DNA of 62,681 nt from an uncultured Prevotella sp. (lineage in GTDB: Bacteria > Bacteroidota > Bacteroidia > Bacteroidales > Bacteroidaceae): positions 1 to 62,681 of the forward strand of contig CALUFA010000014.1 of the NCBI GenBank assembly GCA_944319795.1, read 5' to 3'. Numbering within the stretch: the first letter of the stretch is position 1; each line of letters opens with the position of its first letter. The position numbers were made by a program, and so were the translations under genes. Shown in pieces: positions 35,337-44,907 of this stretch. The notes under the pieces are model-generated. The model saw nothing but the letters and a program-made list of their open reading frames with translations. It made no database searches and was not told the origin of the DNA.

Positions 35337-37346
35337 TCATTGCAGGCCCGGGTAGGGTATTCCCATCTTCCTTGCGCGCTCAAGGTTGCGGCGCTTGATG
35401 GTCTTCTCCTTCTCAGGCTTCTGCTTGGTTATCTCCATCGGCTTCTGCGTGAAGAGCGTGCGCCGCGCCGGGTTCCACGTCAGCGTCATGTCCCACTTCT
35501 CCTTGCATTCCAGCTTCTCGGGATAGTAATAGGTAGTTTCGGGCTGCCTGTCGGCGGCGTAGTCGCCCGTGTCCCACTCGCCGTTCTTGTTCGAGTCGAC
35601 GAACATCCGGGCGTAATACGTGCCCGGCGAGACGTAGAAGAACTCGGCCGTGCCGTTGTCGGTCGACACTTCCTTGACCACTTCGTCCGACGTGTTGAGC
35701 AGCTGCACCACGACGGTGGTGTCGGCCATGCCCGCCAGTTCGAACAGCACCGTGGCGTAAGCGTCCTCGGTCTTCACCTTGAAGCCTTGCTTGAAGGCCG
35801 CCGACACCTTGCCGTAGATGTCGGTGAAGGCCGCCGAGTCAATCTCGAGACTGTACTCTATGCCCGGCCGCCACTCGCCCAGCAGCTCGTAGGCGCGGCT
35901 CAGCCCCTCCTTGGGGCGCAGCACGTAGGGCGCGCGGTACCACAGCGTGTCGTGCTTCGAGTAAAGGTGTATGCACGCCGTGTCGATCTTGGCCAGCGGC
36001 GTGGGCACCGTTATGGTGACGTTCTTGTCTGGGTCGGGCTCGGATGCCACCTCGTATTTCGGTTCGAGCATAACGGGCGGCATTATCGAGTCATACGGCT
36101 TGCCGCGCTTCTTGGCCTTTTCCTGCTTCTTCATCCATTCCTCGAACTCGTCGGCCTTCTGCTTCATGCGCTTCTCGTAGGGCACTTTGGCCAGCATGTC
36201 AACGGTGTCGGTCTGCAGGCGCAGCACGCCGAGCGTGTCGGTAGCCATGTACTTAAGCTCCATGCGCAGCGTGTCCTGGTTGACGAGCGCCGTGTCGCGC
36301 AGCCAGTAGGTCACGGTGTCGCGCTTGGCCGTATGCTCAACCACGAAGGCGCCGGCGCTGTCGAAGTTAAGTCCGCGCACCTCGGGCAGCAGGCTGTCGC
36401 CGTAGCTGTAATACAACGTAAAGCGGTCGGGCTCGGGCCGTTCCGACTTTACCAGGTAGCGGTCGGTCTGCACTTCGGTGAAGGCGCGCAGGGCGATGTC
36501 GTCTGGCAGGAAGTGCGTGTAAGGCACCTGCCTTATCGAGTCGATGTGGAGCGAGTCTATCCAGGCGGTGTCCTGGCGTATGTCGGGCTTCCACGTCGGC
36601 ACGATTATGTCGTGCGTGAAGGCTATCTGCTCGCTCTTCTGGCTGAACACGTAGTTGTTGTCGGCGTCCTGCAGCGCGTAGATGCGGTAGCTTCCGGGCG
36701 CTATTCCCCTTATCACGAAGCGCCCGCGGCTGTCGGTGCGCGACACGCGCAGCATCGGCTGCTTTGTGAAGGCCGAGTCGCTAAGGTCGGCGTACAGGCC
36801 GACGAGTATGCCCTTGATGGGCTCGAGGTCTTTTGCGTTAAGCACGTAGCCGGCCACTTCGAGCGTGTCGATGTGGTCGCCGGTGGAGAACGTGTACGTA
36901 TAGTTGCCCAAGGGGTTGCCCTCGTTGTTGTCGGTTATGGCGTCTGAGAAGTCGACGGTGTACGTAGTATTGGCCTTGAGCGAGTCTTTCAGTTCCACCT
37001 CTATTTTCTTTCCGGCGGCCTGTATCTCGGCCTGCTCAATCTGCGGCGGCGATATTACGACTTTCTCGGTGGGGTTGTCGACTTGTATGAATTCGTCGAA
37101 GTATATCGTTATCTTCTTCTGCTTGACGTTCACGCCCTGGTCCTGCGGCGTGGTCCTCACGATTACGGGCGGCGTCTCGTCATACCATCCGCCGTCGGGC
37201 TGCCCCATCTTGGCGCACGACACTACGGCCAGGCACGCCGCGGCGAGCAGCCACAGCATGCCATCGGGCTTATCCGGCTTATTAGGCCGCCTGGCCTTAC
37301 CAGCCAAATAATCGAGTAACTGCTTTATGTTCTTGTCGGTCGGCAT
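35337..37346 (-). CDS. Lipoprotein with Big_5 (Ig-like) domain
   Basis: A 669-residue envelope protein. The hydrophobic stretch MLWLLAAACLAVVSC (about 30-44) with lipobox VVSC marks a lipoprotein. A Big_5/SbsA Ig-like domain follows (PPVIVRTTPQDQGVNV, about 56-155), then several beta-sandwich segments rich in Asp/Thr, and a basic end (KRRNLERARKMG). The family is common in Bacteroidetes; function unknown. Start at ATG 37346 is preferred to ATG 37259 because the signal needs the basic n-region (KARRPNKPDKPDG), which is itself encoded by a family H repeat. It is first in a unit with the DUF3108 and beta-lactamase genes. Confidence 0.82.
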   Translation of the reverse strand: MPTDKNIKQLLDYLAGKARRPNKPDKPDGMLWLLAAACLAVVSCAKMGQPDGGWYDETPPVIVRTTPQDQGVNVKQKKITIYFDEFIQVDNPTEKVVISPPQIEQAEIQAAGKKIEVELKDSLKANTTYTVDFSDAITDNNEGNPLGNYTYTFSTGDHIDTLEVAGYVLNAKDLEPIKGILVGLYADLSDSAFTKQPMLRVSRTDSRGRFVIRGIAPGSYRIYALQDADNNYVFSQKSEQIAFTHDIIVPTWKPDIRQDTAWIDSLHIDSIRQVPYTHFLPDDIALRAFTEVQTDRYLVKSERPEPDRFTLYYSYGDSLLPEVRGLNFDSAGAFVVEHTAKRDTVTYWLRDTALVNQDTLRMELKYMATDTLGVLRLQTDTVDMLAKVPYEKRMKQKADEFEEWMKKQEKAKKRGKPYDSIMPPVMLEPKYEVASEPDPDKNVTITVPTPLAKIDTACIHLYSKHDTLWYRAPYVLRPKEGLSRAYELLGEWRPGIEYSLEIDSAAFTDIYGKVSAAFKQGFKVKTEDAYATVLFELAGMADTTVVVQLLNTSDEVVKEVSTDNGTAEFFYVSPGTYYARMFVDSNKNGEWDTGDYAADRQPETTYYYPEKLECKEKWDMTLTWNPARRTLFTQKPMEITKQKPEKEKTIKRRNLERARKMGIPYPGLQ
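37258..37310. repeat. Family H repeat inside the lipoprotein N-terminus
   Basis: CATCGGGCTTATCCGG and CTTATTAGGCCGCC units, read in frame as the basic n-region of the signal peptide. Confidence 0.55.
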
Positions 37347-37368
37347 AACGGCGTAGGGGCAAAAGAAT

Positions 37369-37586
37369 TAAAAATTAAAAATTAAGAATTATCGATTATG
37401 CATTGCGCATTATGCATTATGAATTATGCATTGCGCATTATTGATTATGCATTGTGCATTATGCATTATGAATTATGCATTGTGCATTATGCATTATGAA
37501 TTATGCATTGCGCATTATGCATTATGAATTATGCATTGCGCATTATTGATTATGCATTGTGCATTATGAATTATGCATTATTAAAC
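37369..37586. repeat. Family D tandem array (GCATTAT heptamers)
   Basis: About 30 copies of seven-base units GCATTAT, GAATTAT and GCATTGC, often in a 28-base order (four units). The array reaches into the last three codons and stop of the GH3-like gene (NNA-stop). Confidence 0.8.
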
Positions 37587-39082
37587 CTCAGCATCTGCTC
37601 TATTATGTCTCGGTTGTTGCTTAGCCGCGGTATCTTGTGCTGTCCGCCCAACTTGCCCTTCGACTTGAGCCAGTCGTTGAACAGCCCGGGGCGCGCCTTT
37701 ACTATCTCGAGGTGCTGCAGGGTGATGTCCTTGTAGCGCTTGGCCTCGTAGTCGCTGTTCAGCTCTTGCAGCTTGCGGTCGAGCAGCATGGCGAAGGCGC
37801 CGATGTCCTCGGGCTCCTTGGCGAACTCGATGAGCCACTGGTGGCGGCACTTGGCGTCGCCGTCCATGAACACGGGCGCGGCGGTGTATTCGCTCACCTC
37901 GGCCCCCGTCTTGCGGCATGCGTCGGCCAGTCCCTGCTCGGCGTTGTCGACTATAAGCTCTTCGCCGAAGGCGTTGATGAAGCTCTTCGTGCGGCCCGTG
38001 ATGACGAACTTGTAGGGGTTGGTCGACGTGAACTTCACCGTGTCGCCTATTATGTAGCGCCACAGTCCGCACGGCGTCGAGATCACCATTGCGTAGTTCA
38101 CCCCCGTGGTTACGCCCTCGAGCGGCAGCACGGTGGGGTTGTCCTTGCCGAACTCGTCCATCGGTATGAACTCGTAGAACACGCCGTAGTCGAGCATGAG
38201 CAGCAGCGAGGGGTCGGCCGGGTTGCTCTGCAGCCCGAAGAATCCTTCGCTGGCGTTGTACGTCTCCATGTAATGCATGCGCGGCGATGTGATGAGCTGC
38301 TCGTACTGCCTGCGGTAGGGCGTGAAGGCCACTCCGCCGTGGAAGAACACTTCGATGTTGGGCCACACCTCCTCGAGGTGCTCCTTGCCCGACAGCTCCA
38401 TGACCCTCGTCAGCACGGAGAGCATCCACGAGGGCACTCCGCTCAGGTTGGTCACGTTCTTATGCAGCGTCTCGCGCGCTATGCGGTCGCGCTTCAGCTC
38501 GAAGTCGGAGAGCAGCGCGGTCTCCTTCTTGGGCACGCGCTTGAGGTTCACTATGGGGTTGATGTTCTCTATCAGTATCGCGCTCAGGTCGCCTACGAGG
38601 CTGCCCGTAAGGTTGTAGTTGGGCGAATGGCTGCCGCCGAGTATGAGGCCCTTGCCGTCGAACATGCGGCTCTCGGGGTTGTTGCCGAGGTAGACGGCCA
38701 CCGAGTCGGTGCCGCCCTGGTAGTGCGTATGGCGCAGCCCCTCGCGGCTTACGGGTATGAACTTGCTCTTGTCGTTCGTCGTGCCCGACGACTTTGCGTA
38801 CCATTTCACCACGCCCGGCCACAGCACGTCGGCCTCGCCGTGGCGCATGCGGTCGATGCATTCCCTAAGGTCGTCGTAAGTGTTGAGCGGCACGTTGGCC
38901 GCGAAATTCTCGTATGACGCCGTGTTGCCGAAAATGTGGCGGCGCCCGTATTCAGTGTCCTTCGCGCCCTGCACGAGGTATTTCAGCATCTCGGCCTGAA
39001 TCTCGGCGCCCTTCGTGGCGTAACGTTCAAGCTCTTTCAGCCTCGGCGCGAGGAAATTCCTTGCTATCCTTGTAATGTTCAT
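37571..39082 (-). CDS. GH3-like acyl-adenylate family protein
   Basis: A 503-residue member of the GH3 auxin-responsive promoter family, which in plants joins amino acids to acyl acids by adenylation. The bacterial branch has no settled substrate. Seen are the ATP-binding loop YAKSSGTTNDKSKFIP (about 114-129), the YNASEG motif (about 280) and the INAFGEEL block (about 370). The length is typical. It probably acts in the cytosol. The C-terminal residues NNA and the stop are made by the family D repeat that follows. It is divergent from the 39199 gene. Confidence 0.82.
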   Translation of the reverse strand: MNITRIARNFLAPRLKELERYATKGAEIQAEMLKYLVQGAKDTEYGRRHIFGNTASYENFAANVPLNTYDDLRECIDRMRHGEADVLWPGVVKWYAKSSGTTNDKSKFIPVSREGLRHTHYQGGTDSVAVYLGNNPESRMFDGKGLILGGSHSPNYNLTGSLVGDLSAILIENINPIVNLKRVPKKETALLSDFELKRDRIARETLHKNVTNLSGVPSWMLSVLTRVMELSGKEHLEEVWPNIEVFFHGGVAFTPYRRQYEQLITSPRMHYMETYNASEGFFGLQSNPADPSLLLMLDYGVFYEFIPMDEFGKDNPTVLPLEGVTTGVNYAMVISTPCGLWRYIIGDTVKFTSTNPYKFVITGRTKSFINAFGEELIVDNAEQGLADACRKTGAEVSEYTAAPVFMDGDAKCRHQWLIEFAKEPEDIGAFAMLLDRKLQELNSDYEAKRYKDITLQHLEIVKARPGLFNDWLKSKGKLGGQHKIPRLSNNRDIIEQMLRFNNA

Positions 39083-39158
39083 CTTCTGTCATATAAGACG
39101 TTGACCGTGCAAATTTAAGCTAAACTTTTCTAATACGGTAATATTTTACGTATTTTTA

Positions 39159-39190
39159 TTGTTGCGTTGCGCTCATTTGCATTATCTTTG
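39159..39190 (+). promoter_or_regulatory. Promoter of the 39199 gene
   Basis: TTG (39162-39164), 18 bases, TATCTTTG (39183-39190). The predicted mRNA start is within two bases of the ATG. Confidence 0.6.
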
Positions 39191-39198
39191 TCTGCATT

Positions 39199-39846
39199 AT
39201 GACAACCCATCCTTTGTGGACGGAAGAATATTGGCTTCCGCTGATGAGACTTTACACGGCCAGGCCCGAGGGGCTCAAGCCCGTGTATTCGCGCGGCATG
39301 GTGGAGCTCGCGCTCGAGCTGCACATACCTCCGCAGTTCCTCTACAAGCAGATGTACCGCTTGCGGCGGCCCGACACGCCGCGGCTGGCCCGCCTGTGCT
39401 CGCGCTACGCCGGCAACCCCAAGCGCCTGGCGCGCGACGTAGGGCGGCTGCGCCGCATGAGCGGATTAGGCAGCGGCGGTGGGTTCTACGACGGCGTGGA
39501 GGTGTGCGAGACGTTCGAGAAGGACTTCCGCCCGATAGCCGGCAGCCCCGGCCTGAAGCCCGTGATGCTGATAATGGCGCTCGACCTTTACTTCCGCCTT
39601 ACGCCGGCGACTATGGTGGAGGCCACGCCCGAGGTGGCGCAGCTCGCACGGCTGATGCGCGTCAAGGCGGCCGACGTAGTGGCCGTGCTCGGCCTGTTCC
39701 AAGCCGTCGACCCCTACCTGCGCCGCCCCAGGCCCGAAGACTCGCCCCTGCTCGCCGCCTGCCGCGACGTATGGCAGCGCTACGGCAACGGCGACCCCGA
39801 GTCGCTGGCCGCGCTGGCCGCGCAGCTCAGGGATTATTTCGCCTGA
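39199..39846 (+). CDS. Conserved-looking hypothetical protein
   Basis: A 215-residue basic, mostly helical protein with no signal peptide or membrane segment. The N-terminal half has WTEEYWLPLMRLY and an HTH-like KPVYSRGMVELALELHIPP...LYKQMYRLR stretch (about 28-60). The C-terminal half is made of alanine/leucine-rich helices. I do not recognise a named family. The helix pattern could suit DNA or protein binding, but this is not shown. The start is supported by a promoter ending eight bases before the ATG, so the mRNA is nearly leaderless. Confidence 0.7.
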   Translation: MTTHPLWTEEYWLPLMRLYTARPEGLKPVYSRGMVELALELHIPPQFLYKQMYRLRRPDTPRLARLCSRYAGNPKRLARDVGRLRRMSGLGSGGGFYDGVEVCETFEKDFRPIAGSPGLKPVMLIMALDLYFRLTPATMVEATPEVAQLARLMRVKAADVVAVLGLFQAVDPYLRRPRPEDSPLLAACRDVWQRYGNGDPESLAALAAQLRDYFA

Positions 39847-40042
39847 CGGTTGTCTAATGCGCCATTAAGGAAAGACTATCATCAGAAACGCAAGAAGCCC
39901 GCGGCGCTTATTTACACAGTTAAGCGGCTCCAGCGGTACAAACCGGTGAAGCCGCAATCAACTAAACCTATCGAAGATAACGGGCACGGCCGTTTGCCGC
40001 GTCCGCTTTTCCTTATCTTCTTAGATTAGAATGAAAAATGCC
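39847..40042. other. Spacer with a GC-rich hairpin
   Basis: GCGGCTCCAGCGGTACAAAC and ACCGGTGAAGCCGC (about 39923-39956) can pair. GAAGATAA / TTATCTTC frame a second structure at 39975-40021. It probably ends the two convergent genes; no reading frame stands out. Confidence 0.35.
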
Positions 40043-40204
40043 TCATTCCTCTACCGAGAAATCGCTCTTGCCTACTCCGCACAACGGGCACACCCAGTCT
40101 TCGGGCAGGTCTTCAAACGCTGTTCCGGGAGCTATCCCGTTATCGGGGTCTCCCACTTCGGGGTCGTAAACGTACCCGCATACATCACATACATACTTCT
40201 TCAT
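40043..40204 (-). CDS. Rubredoxin
   Basis: A 53-residue electron carrier with one Fe(Cys)4 site. The pairs CDVCGY (Cys6, Cys9) and CPLCGV (Cys39, Cys42) are complete, with the family's [20 protein letters not shown] and LPEDW segments between them. This is a full-length rubredoxin. In anaerobic Bacteroidales it usually serves oxygen or peroxide reduction (rubrerythrin partners), but no partner is next to it. It stands between two convergent/tandem genes; a family A repeat fills the upstream space to the GT9 gene. Confidence 0.95.
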   Translation of the reverse strand: MKKYVCDVCGYVYDPEVGDPDNGIAPGTAFEDLPEDWVCPLCGVGKSDFSVEE

Positions 40205-40230
40205 AACGTCTTTATTTTATAAGGTTAATT

Positions 40231-40417
40231 TTTTAGTTGACAAGTAACCAGCAAGTTTTTAGTTGACAAGTAACCAGCAAGTTTTTAGTTGACAAGTAAC
40301 CAGTGACCAGCAGACCAGCAAGTTTGCTGGTAACAAGTATCAGCGGCGAGCCCGGCAGAAACAGACTAAGCAAATCTCCTTGTCTGCTTGTCGCTTGTCT
40401 GCTCGTCTGCTAAAATT
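40231..40417. repeat. Family A repeat with three 26-nt tandem copies
   Basis: TAGTTGACAAGTAACCAGCA-type 26-base units stand three times in a row (about 40232-40310), then a palindromic part ends in CTTGTCTGCTTGTCGCTTGT. The GT9 stop TAG lies in the last unit. Confidence 0.75.
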
Positions 40418-41471
40418 GCCTGCTCTTCAGGACAAATTCCACCCTGTCTACTATCTCTTGCGGCGGTATGGCCTTCATGCACATGCAGTCGCCGCGCAGG
40501 CAAGGCTTGTTGCCGTATATGCTGCACGGGCGGCAGGGCATGTCGGCCTGTACGGCGTTGCGCGGATCCTGTCGCCAGCCCATGAACCCTGCGTAGGGGT
40601 GCGTGGCGCCCCACACGCTGACAACGGGCGCGCCGGCTATCGAGGCCATCTGCATGTTGGCGCTGTCCATCGAGATCATCACGTCGAGGTGGCTCATCAG
40701 TATCAGCTCGCTGCCTATGCCGCCGAGGCCGGCCGAGGCGTTGACGCAGCGGTCGAACTTGGCGCTCCACTCGTTGAGCGCGGCCGTCTCCTCGGCTCCG
40801 CCGCCGAAGAGGAACAGGCGGCAGCCGGGATGGCGGGCGGCGAGCGTCCTCACCACCTCTTCCATCATCGGCAGGGGGTATATCTTGGCCGTGTGGGCGG
40901 CGAACGGGGCTATGCCTATCCACTTCTCGCCGGCGGCCTTGGACGCGTTGAACCCGGCCGGCAGCCGGCCGAGGTCGCCGCCCCCTGCGGGGAAGAGCGA
41001 CTTGAAGTCGAGCTCGACGGGGTAGCCTAAGCGTGCGAACACGTCGGCGTAGCACTGGAACGCCGAGGGCAGCTGCACCAGCTGCTTCTCGTCGCTGCTG
41101 GTTAGCGTCTTGCGCGCCGAGCGGTTCTTGTCGATGTGCTCTACGCGGTAGCGGTCGATGTTGAAGCGCATGCGCAGGTAGTCGGAGCGCAATACGCTGT
41201 GCAGGTCGGCCACGGCCGTGAAGTTCTTGGCCGTCAGGCGGCGGTACAGGGCGTTAAGGCCCTTCACGCCGTAATACTCGTTCTTAAGGTCGGCCTCCAT
41301 GAAGCCGACGTTGGGCGGCATGTGCTCGAAGAACGGGCGTGCGAACGGGCGGCTGAGCATGGTTATCCTCACGTCGGGATACTGCCTCGCCAACGAGTCG
41401 ACCACGGGTACGGTCATGGCCACGGCGCCGAGCGCCGAGAATCTTATTATGAGTATGTGCTCTGTCTTCAT
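40410..41471 (-). CDS. Heptosyltransferase-like glycosyltransferase (GT9)
   Basis: A 353-residue GT-B enzyme of the ADP-heptose:LPS heptosyltransferase family. The N-terminal part has IRFSALGAVAMTVPV (about 9-23). The C-terminal nucleotide-sugar site shows GIAPFAAHTAKIYP and SMDSANMQMASIAGAPVV. A cysteine-rich end (CRPC...CLRGDCMC) is typical of the Bacteroidetes branch. It should add a sugar to the inner core of lipopolysaccharide on the cytosolic face. A promoter lies about 120 bases upstream. The last codon and stop are in a family A repeat. Confidence 0.88.
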   Translation of the reverse strand: MKTEHILIIRFSALGAVAMTVPVVDSLARQYPDVRITMLSRPFARPFFEHMPPNVGFMEADLKNEYYGVKGLNALYRRLTAKNFTAVADLHSVLRSDYLRMRFNIDRYRVEHIDKNRSARKTLTSSDEKQLVQLPSAFQCYADVFARLGYPVELDFKSLFPAGGGDLGRLPAGFNASKAAGEKWIGIAPFAAHTAKIYPLPMMEEVVRTLAARHPGCRLFLFGGGAEETAALNEWSAKFDRCVNASAGLGGIGSELILMSHLDVMISMDSANMQMASIAGAPVVSVWGATHPYAGFMGWRQDPRNAVQADMPCRPCSIYGNKPCLRGDCMCMKAIPPQEIVDRVEFVLKSRQF

Positions 41472-41592
41472 CTATGTCCTTGTGCGCTGCCTGCGCCCCG
41501 TAGGCCGCCCACGAGCCGGGGCGGCATGGCGGCGCTTCCGCGCTTAGCTCCGTTTAAGACCCAACAAGGTTTAAAATTCCGAATTAAGGCTA

Positions 41593-41623
41593 CAAAGATA
41601 CCTAATTATTTTCATTCAGCCAA
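41593..41623 (-). promoter_or_regulatory. Promoter of the GT9 gene
   Basis: TTG (41623-41621), 20 bases, TATCTTTG (41600-41593) on the minus strand. On the other strand a TAATTTTG at 41644-41651 may serve pdxB. Confidence 0.6.
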
Positions 41624-41668
41624 CCGAAACGGGATATTTTTTGTAATTTTGCAAGGAGAAAAGAGGAA

Positions 41669-41785
41669 AAATTAAGAATTAAGAATCAAGAATTAAGAAA
41701 TGCCCTGCGGCCTGTCAGGCCATTTAGGCTGATAAGGCCAATTGGCCTGATAAGCCCGATAAGGGCAATCGGCCCGATAAGCTAC
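41669..41785. repeat. Family E and family H repeats before pdxB
   Basis: AATTAAGAATTAAGAATCAAG (about 41670-41700), then GGCCTGATAAGCCCGATAAG-type units (41703-41785) with self-complementary GGCCAATTGGCC at the centre. Confidence 0.6.
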
Positions 41786-41795
41786 AATATTTATT

Positions 41796-42830
41796 ATGAA
41801 GATAGTTGTCGACGACAAGATACCATACATACGCGAGACCTTGGAGAGGCTGGCCGACGAGGTGGTCTACAAGAAAGGCTCTGAGATAGGCCCGGCCGAC
41901 GTGCGCGACGCCGACGCCCTGATAGTGCGCACGCGCACGCGCTGCGGCGCCGCCCTGCTCGAGGGCTCGCGCGTCAGCTTCGTGGCCACGGCCACAATCG
42001 GCTTCGACCACATCGACGCGGCCTACATGCGGCGCGCCGGCATAGAGTGGACGAGCTGCCCAGGGTGCAACGCCGCCTCGGTGGCGCAATACGTAAGGTC
42101 GGTGCTGCTGCTGCTCAGGCGCTGCCGCGGGGCGGCGCTCGAGCGCATGACCATCGGCATTGTGGGCTGCGGCCACGTCGGTAGCAAGGTGAAGGCCGTG
42201 GCCGAAGAGTACGGCATGCGCGTGCTCGTTTGCGACCCTCCGCGGCAGGAGCGCGGCGACGGCCGTGGGTTCGTAACGCTCGGCGACATAGCTCGGCTGA
42301 GCGACATCGTGACGTTCCACGTACCGCTGACGAAGGACGGCCCCCACCCCACCTACCATATAGCCGGCGCCGGCTTCTTCGACAGCCTCGGGCGGCGGCC
42401 GCTGGTAATCAACACGAGCCGCGGAGCCGTAGTCGACAACGGCGCCCTTCTCGACGCCCTAATATATAATAAGGTAAGCGACGCCGTAGTCGACACATGG
42501 GAGAACGAGCCCGACATCGACCGCCGCCTGCTCGGCCGCGCCTGGATAGCCACGCCCCACATAGCCGGATACAGCGCCGACGGCAAGGCCAACGCCGACA
42601 ACATGGCCGTAGCCGCCCTCTGCCGCCACTTCGGCCTGCCCCTGCCGCCGCCAATAGCGCCGCCCGAGCTGCCCGGAAGTTTCGTCCCCTCGGCCGACGA
42701 CGACGAACTGCGCCTGCAGCTCTACAACCCCCTCGACGACACGGCCCGCCTGAAGGCCGCGCCCGAAAAGTTCGAGGAGCTGCGCGGCAACTACCCCCTG
42801 AGGCGCGAGACGGCCGGCATAACCCGTTAG
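41796..42830 (+). CDS. pdxB: 4-phosphoerythronate dehydrogenase
   Basis: A 344-residue D-2-hydroxyacid dehydrogenase of pyridoxal 5'-phosphate synthesis (DXP-independent first step branch in the PdxB/SerC/PdxA route). The N-terminal MKIVVDDKIPYI is typical of PdxB. The NAD-binding loop GIVGCGHVGS is near 124-133. Catalytic Arg, Glu and His lie in INTSRGAVVD, WENEPDID and TPHIAGYS. A C-terminal PdxB dimerisation part follows. The length is slightly below the usual 370-380. No other pdx gene is near. Confidence 0.92.
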   Translation: MKIVVDDKIPYIRETLERLADEVVYKKGSEIGPADVRDADALIVRTRTRCGAALLEGSRVSFVATATIGFDHIDAAYMRRAGIEWTSCPGCNAASVAQYVRSVLLLLRRCRGAALERMTIGIVGCGHVGSKVKAVAEEYGMRVLVCDPPRQERGDGRGFVTLGDIARLSDIVTFHVPLTKDGPHPTYHIAGAGFFDSLGRRPLVINTSRGAVVDNGALLDALIYNKVSDAVVDTWENEPDIDRRLLGRAWIATPHIAGYSADGKANADNMAVAALCRHFGLPLPPPIAPPELPGSFVPSADDDELRLQLYNPLDDTARLKAAPEKFEELRGNYPLRRETAGITR

Positions 42831-42871
42831 GCTTACAGATATTATTTACGTCGTAAGTCCGATATAAAAGA

Positions 42872-43090
42872 ATATGAACATCCGCATTTGCCCAATGTCT
42901 TCACCCTCTTGAAAGAAGTCTGTTGCATTTCGTCTTTAAAAGAAGTCGGCAGCATACTGTCATTCCGGGCTTAGACCCGGAATCCAGGAAAGCCCCACTC
43001 CATGTAACGACGCTGGATATACTGGATTCCGGGTCTAAGCCCGGAATGACAGTATGCTACCGACTTCTTTTAAAGACGGAATGCCACAAA
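42872..43090. mobile_element. Palindromic element F, partly one-sided
   Basis: Arms of about 67 bases (42921-42987 and 43021-43089) with the ATTCCGGGCTTAGACCCGG core. The left side carries an extra ATGAACATCCGCATTTGCCC segment without its right partner, so the element has lost part of one arm. Confidence 0.7.
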
Positions 43091-43115
43091 TTGCCTTATC
43101 CGCCTTATTCCGATA

Positions 43116-43215
43116 TGCCGCCTTCCGGCCTCCCGTTTGCCGCCTTTTGCGCTCCCGTCCGCGGCCTTTTGCGGCGCAAAAGGCCGTATATAATATGCCG
43201 CCTTTCATGCAAGAA
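43116..43215. repeat. Family G hairpins
   Basis: GCCGCCTTTTGCG and GGCCTTTTGCGGCGCAAAAGG units between pdxB and acpP. The acpP promoter region (CCTTTGC at about 43330-43336, an imperfect -7 box) follows; 42831-43389 has no gene. Confidence 0.55.
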
Positions 43216-43389
43216 TCCGCCCGAAACATGTATATTTTACACTATTTTTTTGCACACATGTTATGTATGTGTGCAAAAATAAGAACATTTTTGTTGAAAA
43301 AATTTGCAAACTTGAATAAAAATTCGTTCCTTTGCAGCGGTTTTAGAGAATTAGAATATTATTTACAAACATTTTAAAACATTACAATC

Positions 43390-43626
43390 ATGTCAGAAAT
43401 TGAATCAAAAGTAAAAGCTATCATCGTAGAGAAACTTGGTGTTGACGAAGCAGAGGTAAAGCCCGAAGCAAGTTTTACTAACGACCTCGGCGCAGACTCT
43501 CTCGACACGGTAGAGCTGATCATGGAGTTCGAGAAAGAGTTCAACATCTCAATACCTGACGACAAGGCCGAGACGATCGCAACCGTAGGCGACGCCGTTA
43601 AGTACATCGAAGAGAACGTAAAATAA
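43390..43626 (+). CDS. acpP: Acyl carrier protein
   Basis: A 78-residue acidic helical protein that carries the growing acyl chain on 4'-phosphopantetheine. Ser37 in [10 protein letters not shown] is the attachment site. Full length with the usual four-helix pattern. It is directly followed by fabF (18 bases) and then rnc, the common acpP-fabF-rnc order. Confidence 0.98.
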   Translation: MSEIESKVKAIIVEKLGVDEAEVKPEASFTNDLGADSLDTVELIMEFEKEFNISIPDDKAETIATVGDAVKYIEENVK

Positions 43627-43644
43627 TCACCCCATAACGAATAG

Positions 43645-44896
<1,252 letters not shown>

Positions 44897-44907
<11 letters not shown>

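Noticed and set aside
37369-37586. Possible CRISPR array (regular short repeats)
   Set aside because: The units are contiguous heptamers without unique spacers, and no cas genes are near.
39923-40021. Possible riboswitch or structured RNA between the 39199 gene and rubredoxin
   Set aside because: Hairpins are present, but lie between convergent gene ends and match no class I know; end-of-transcript structures are more likely.
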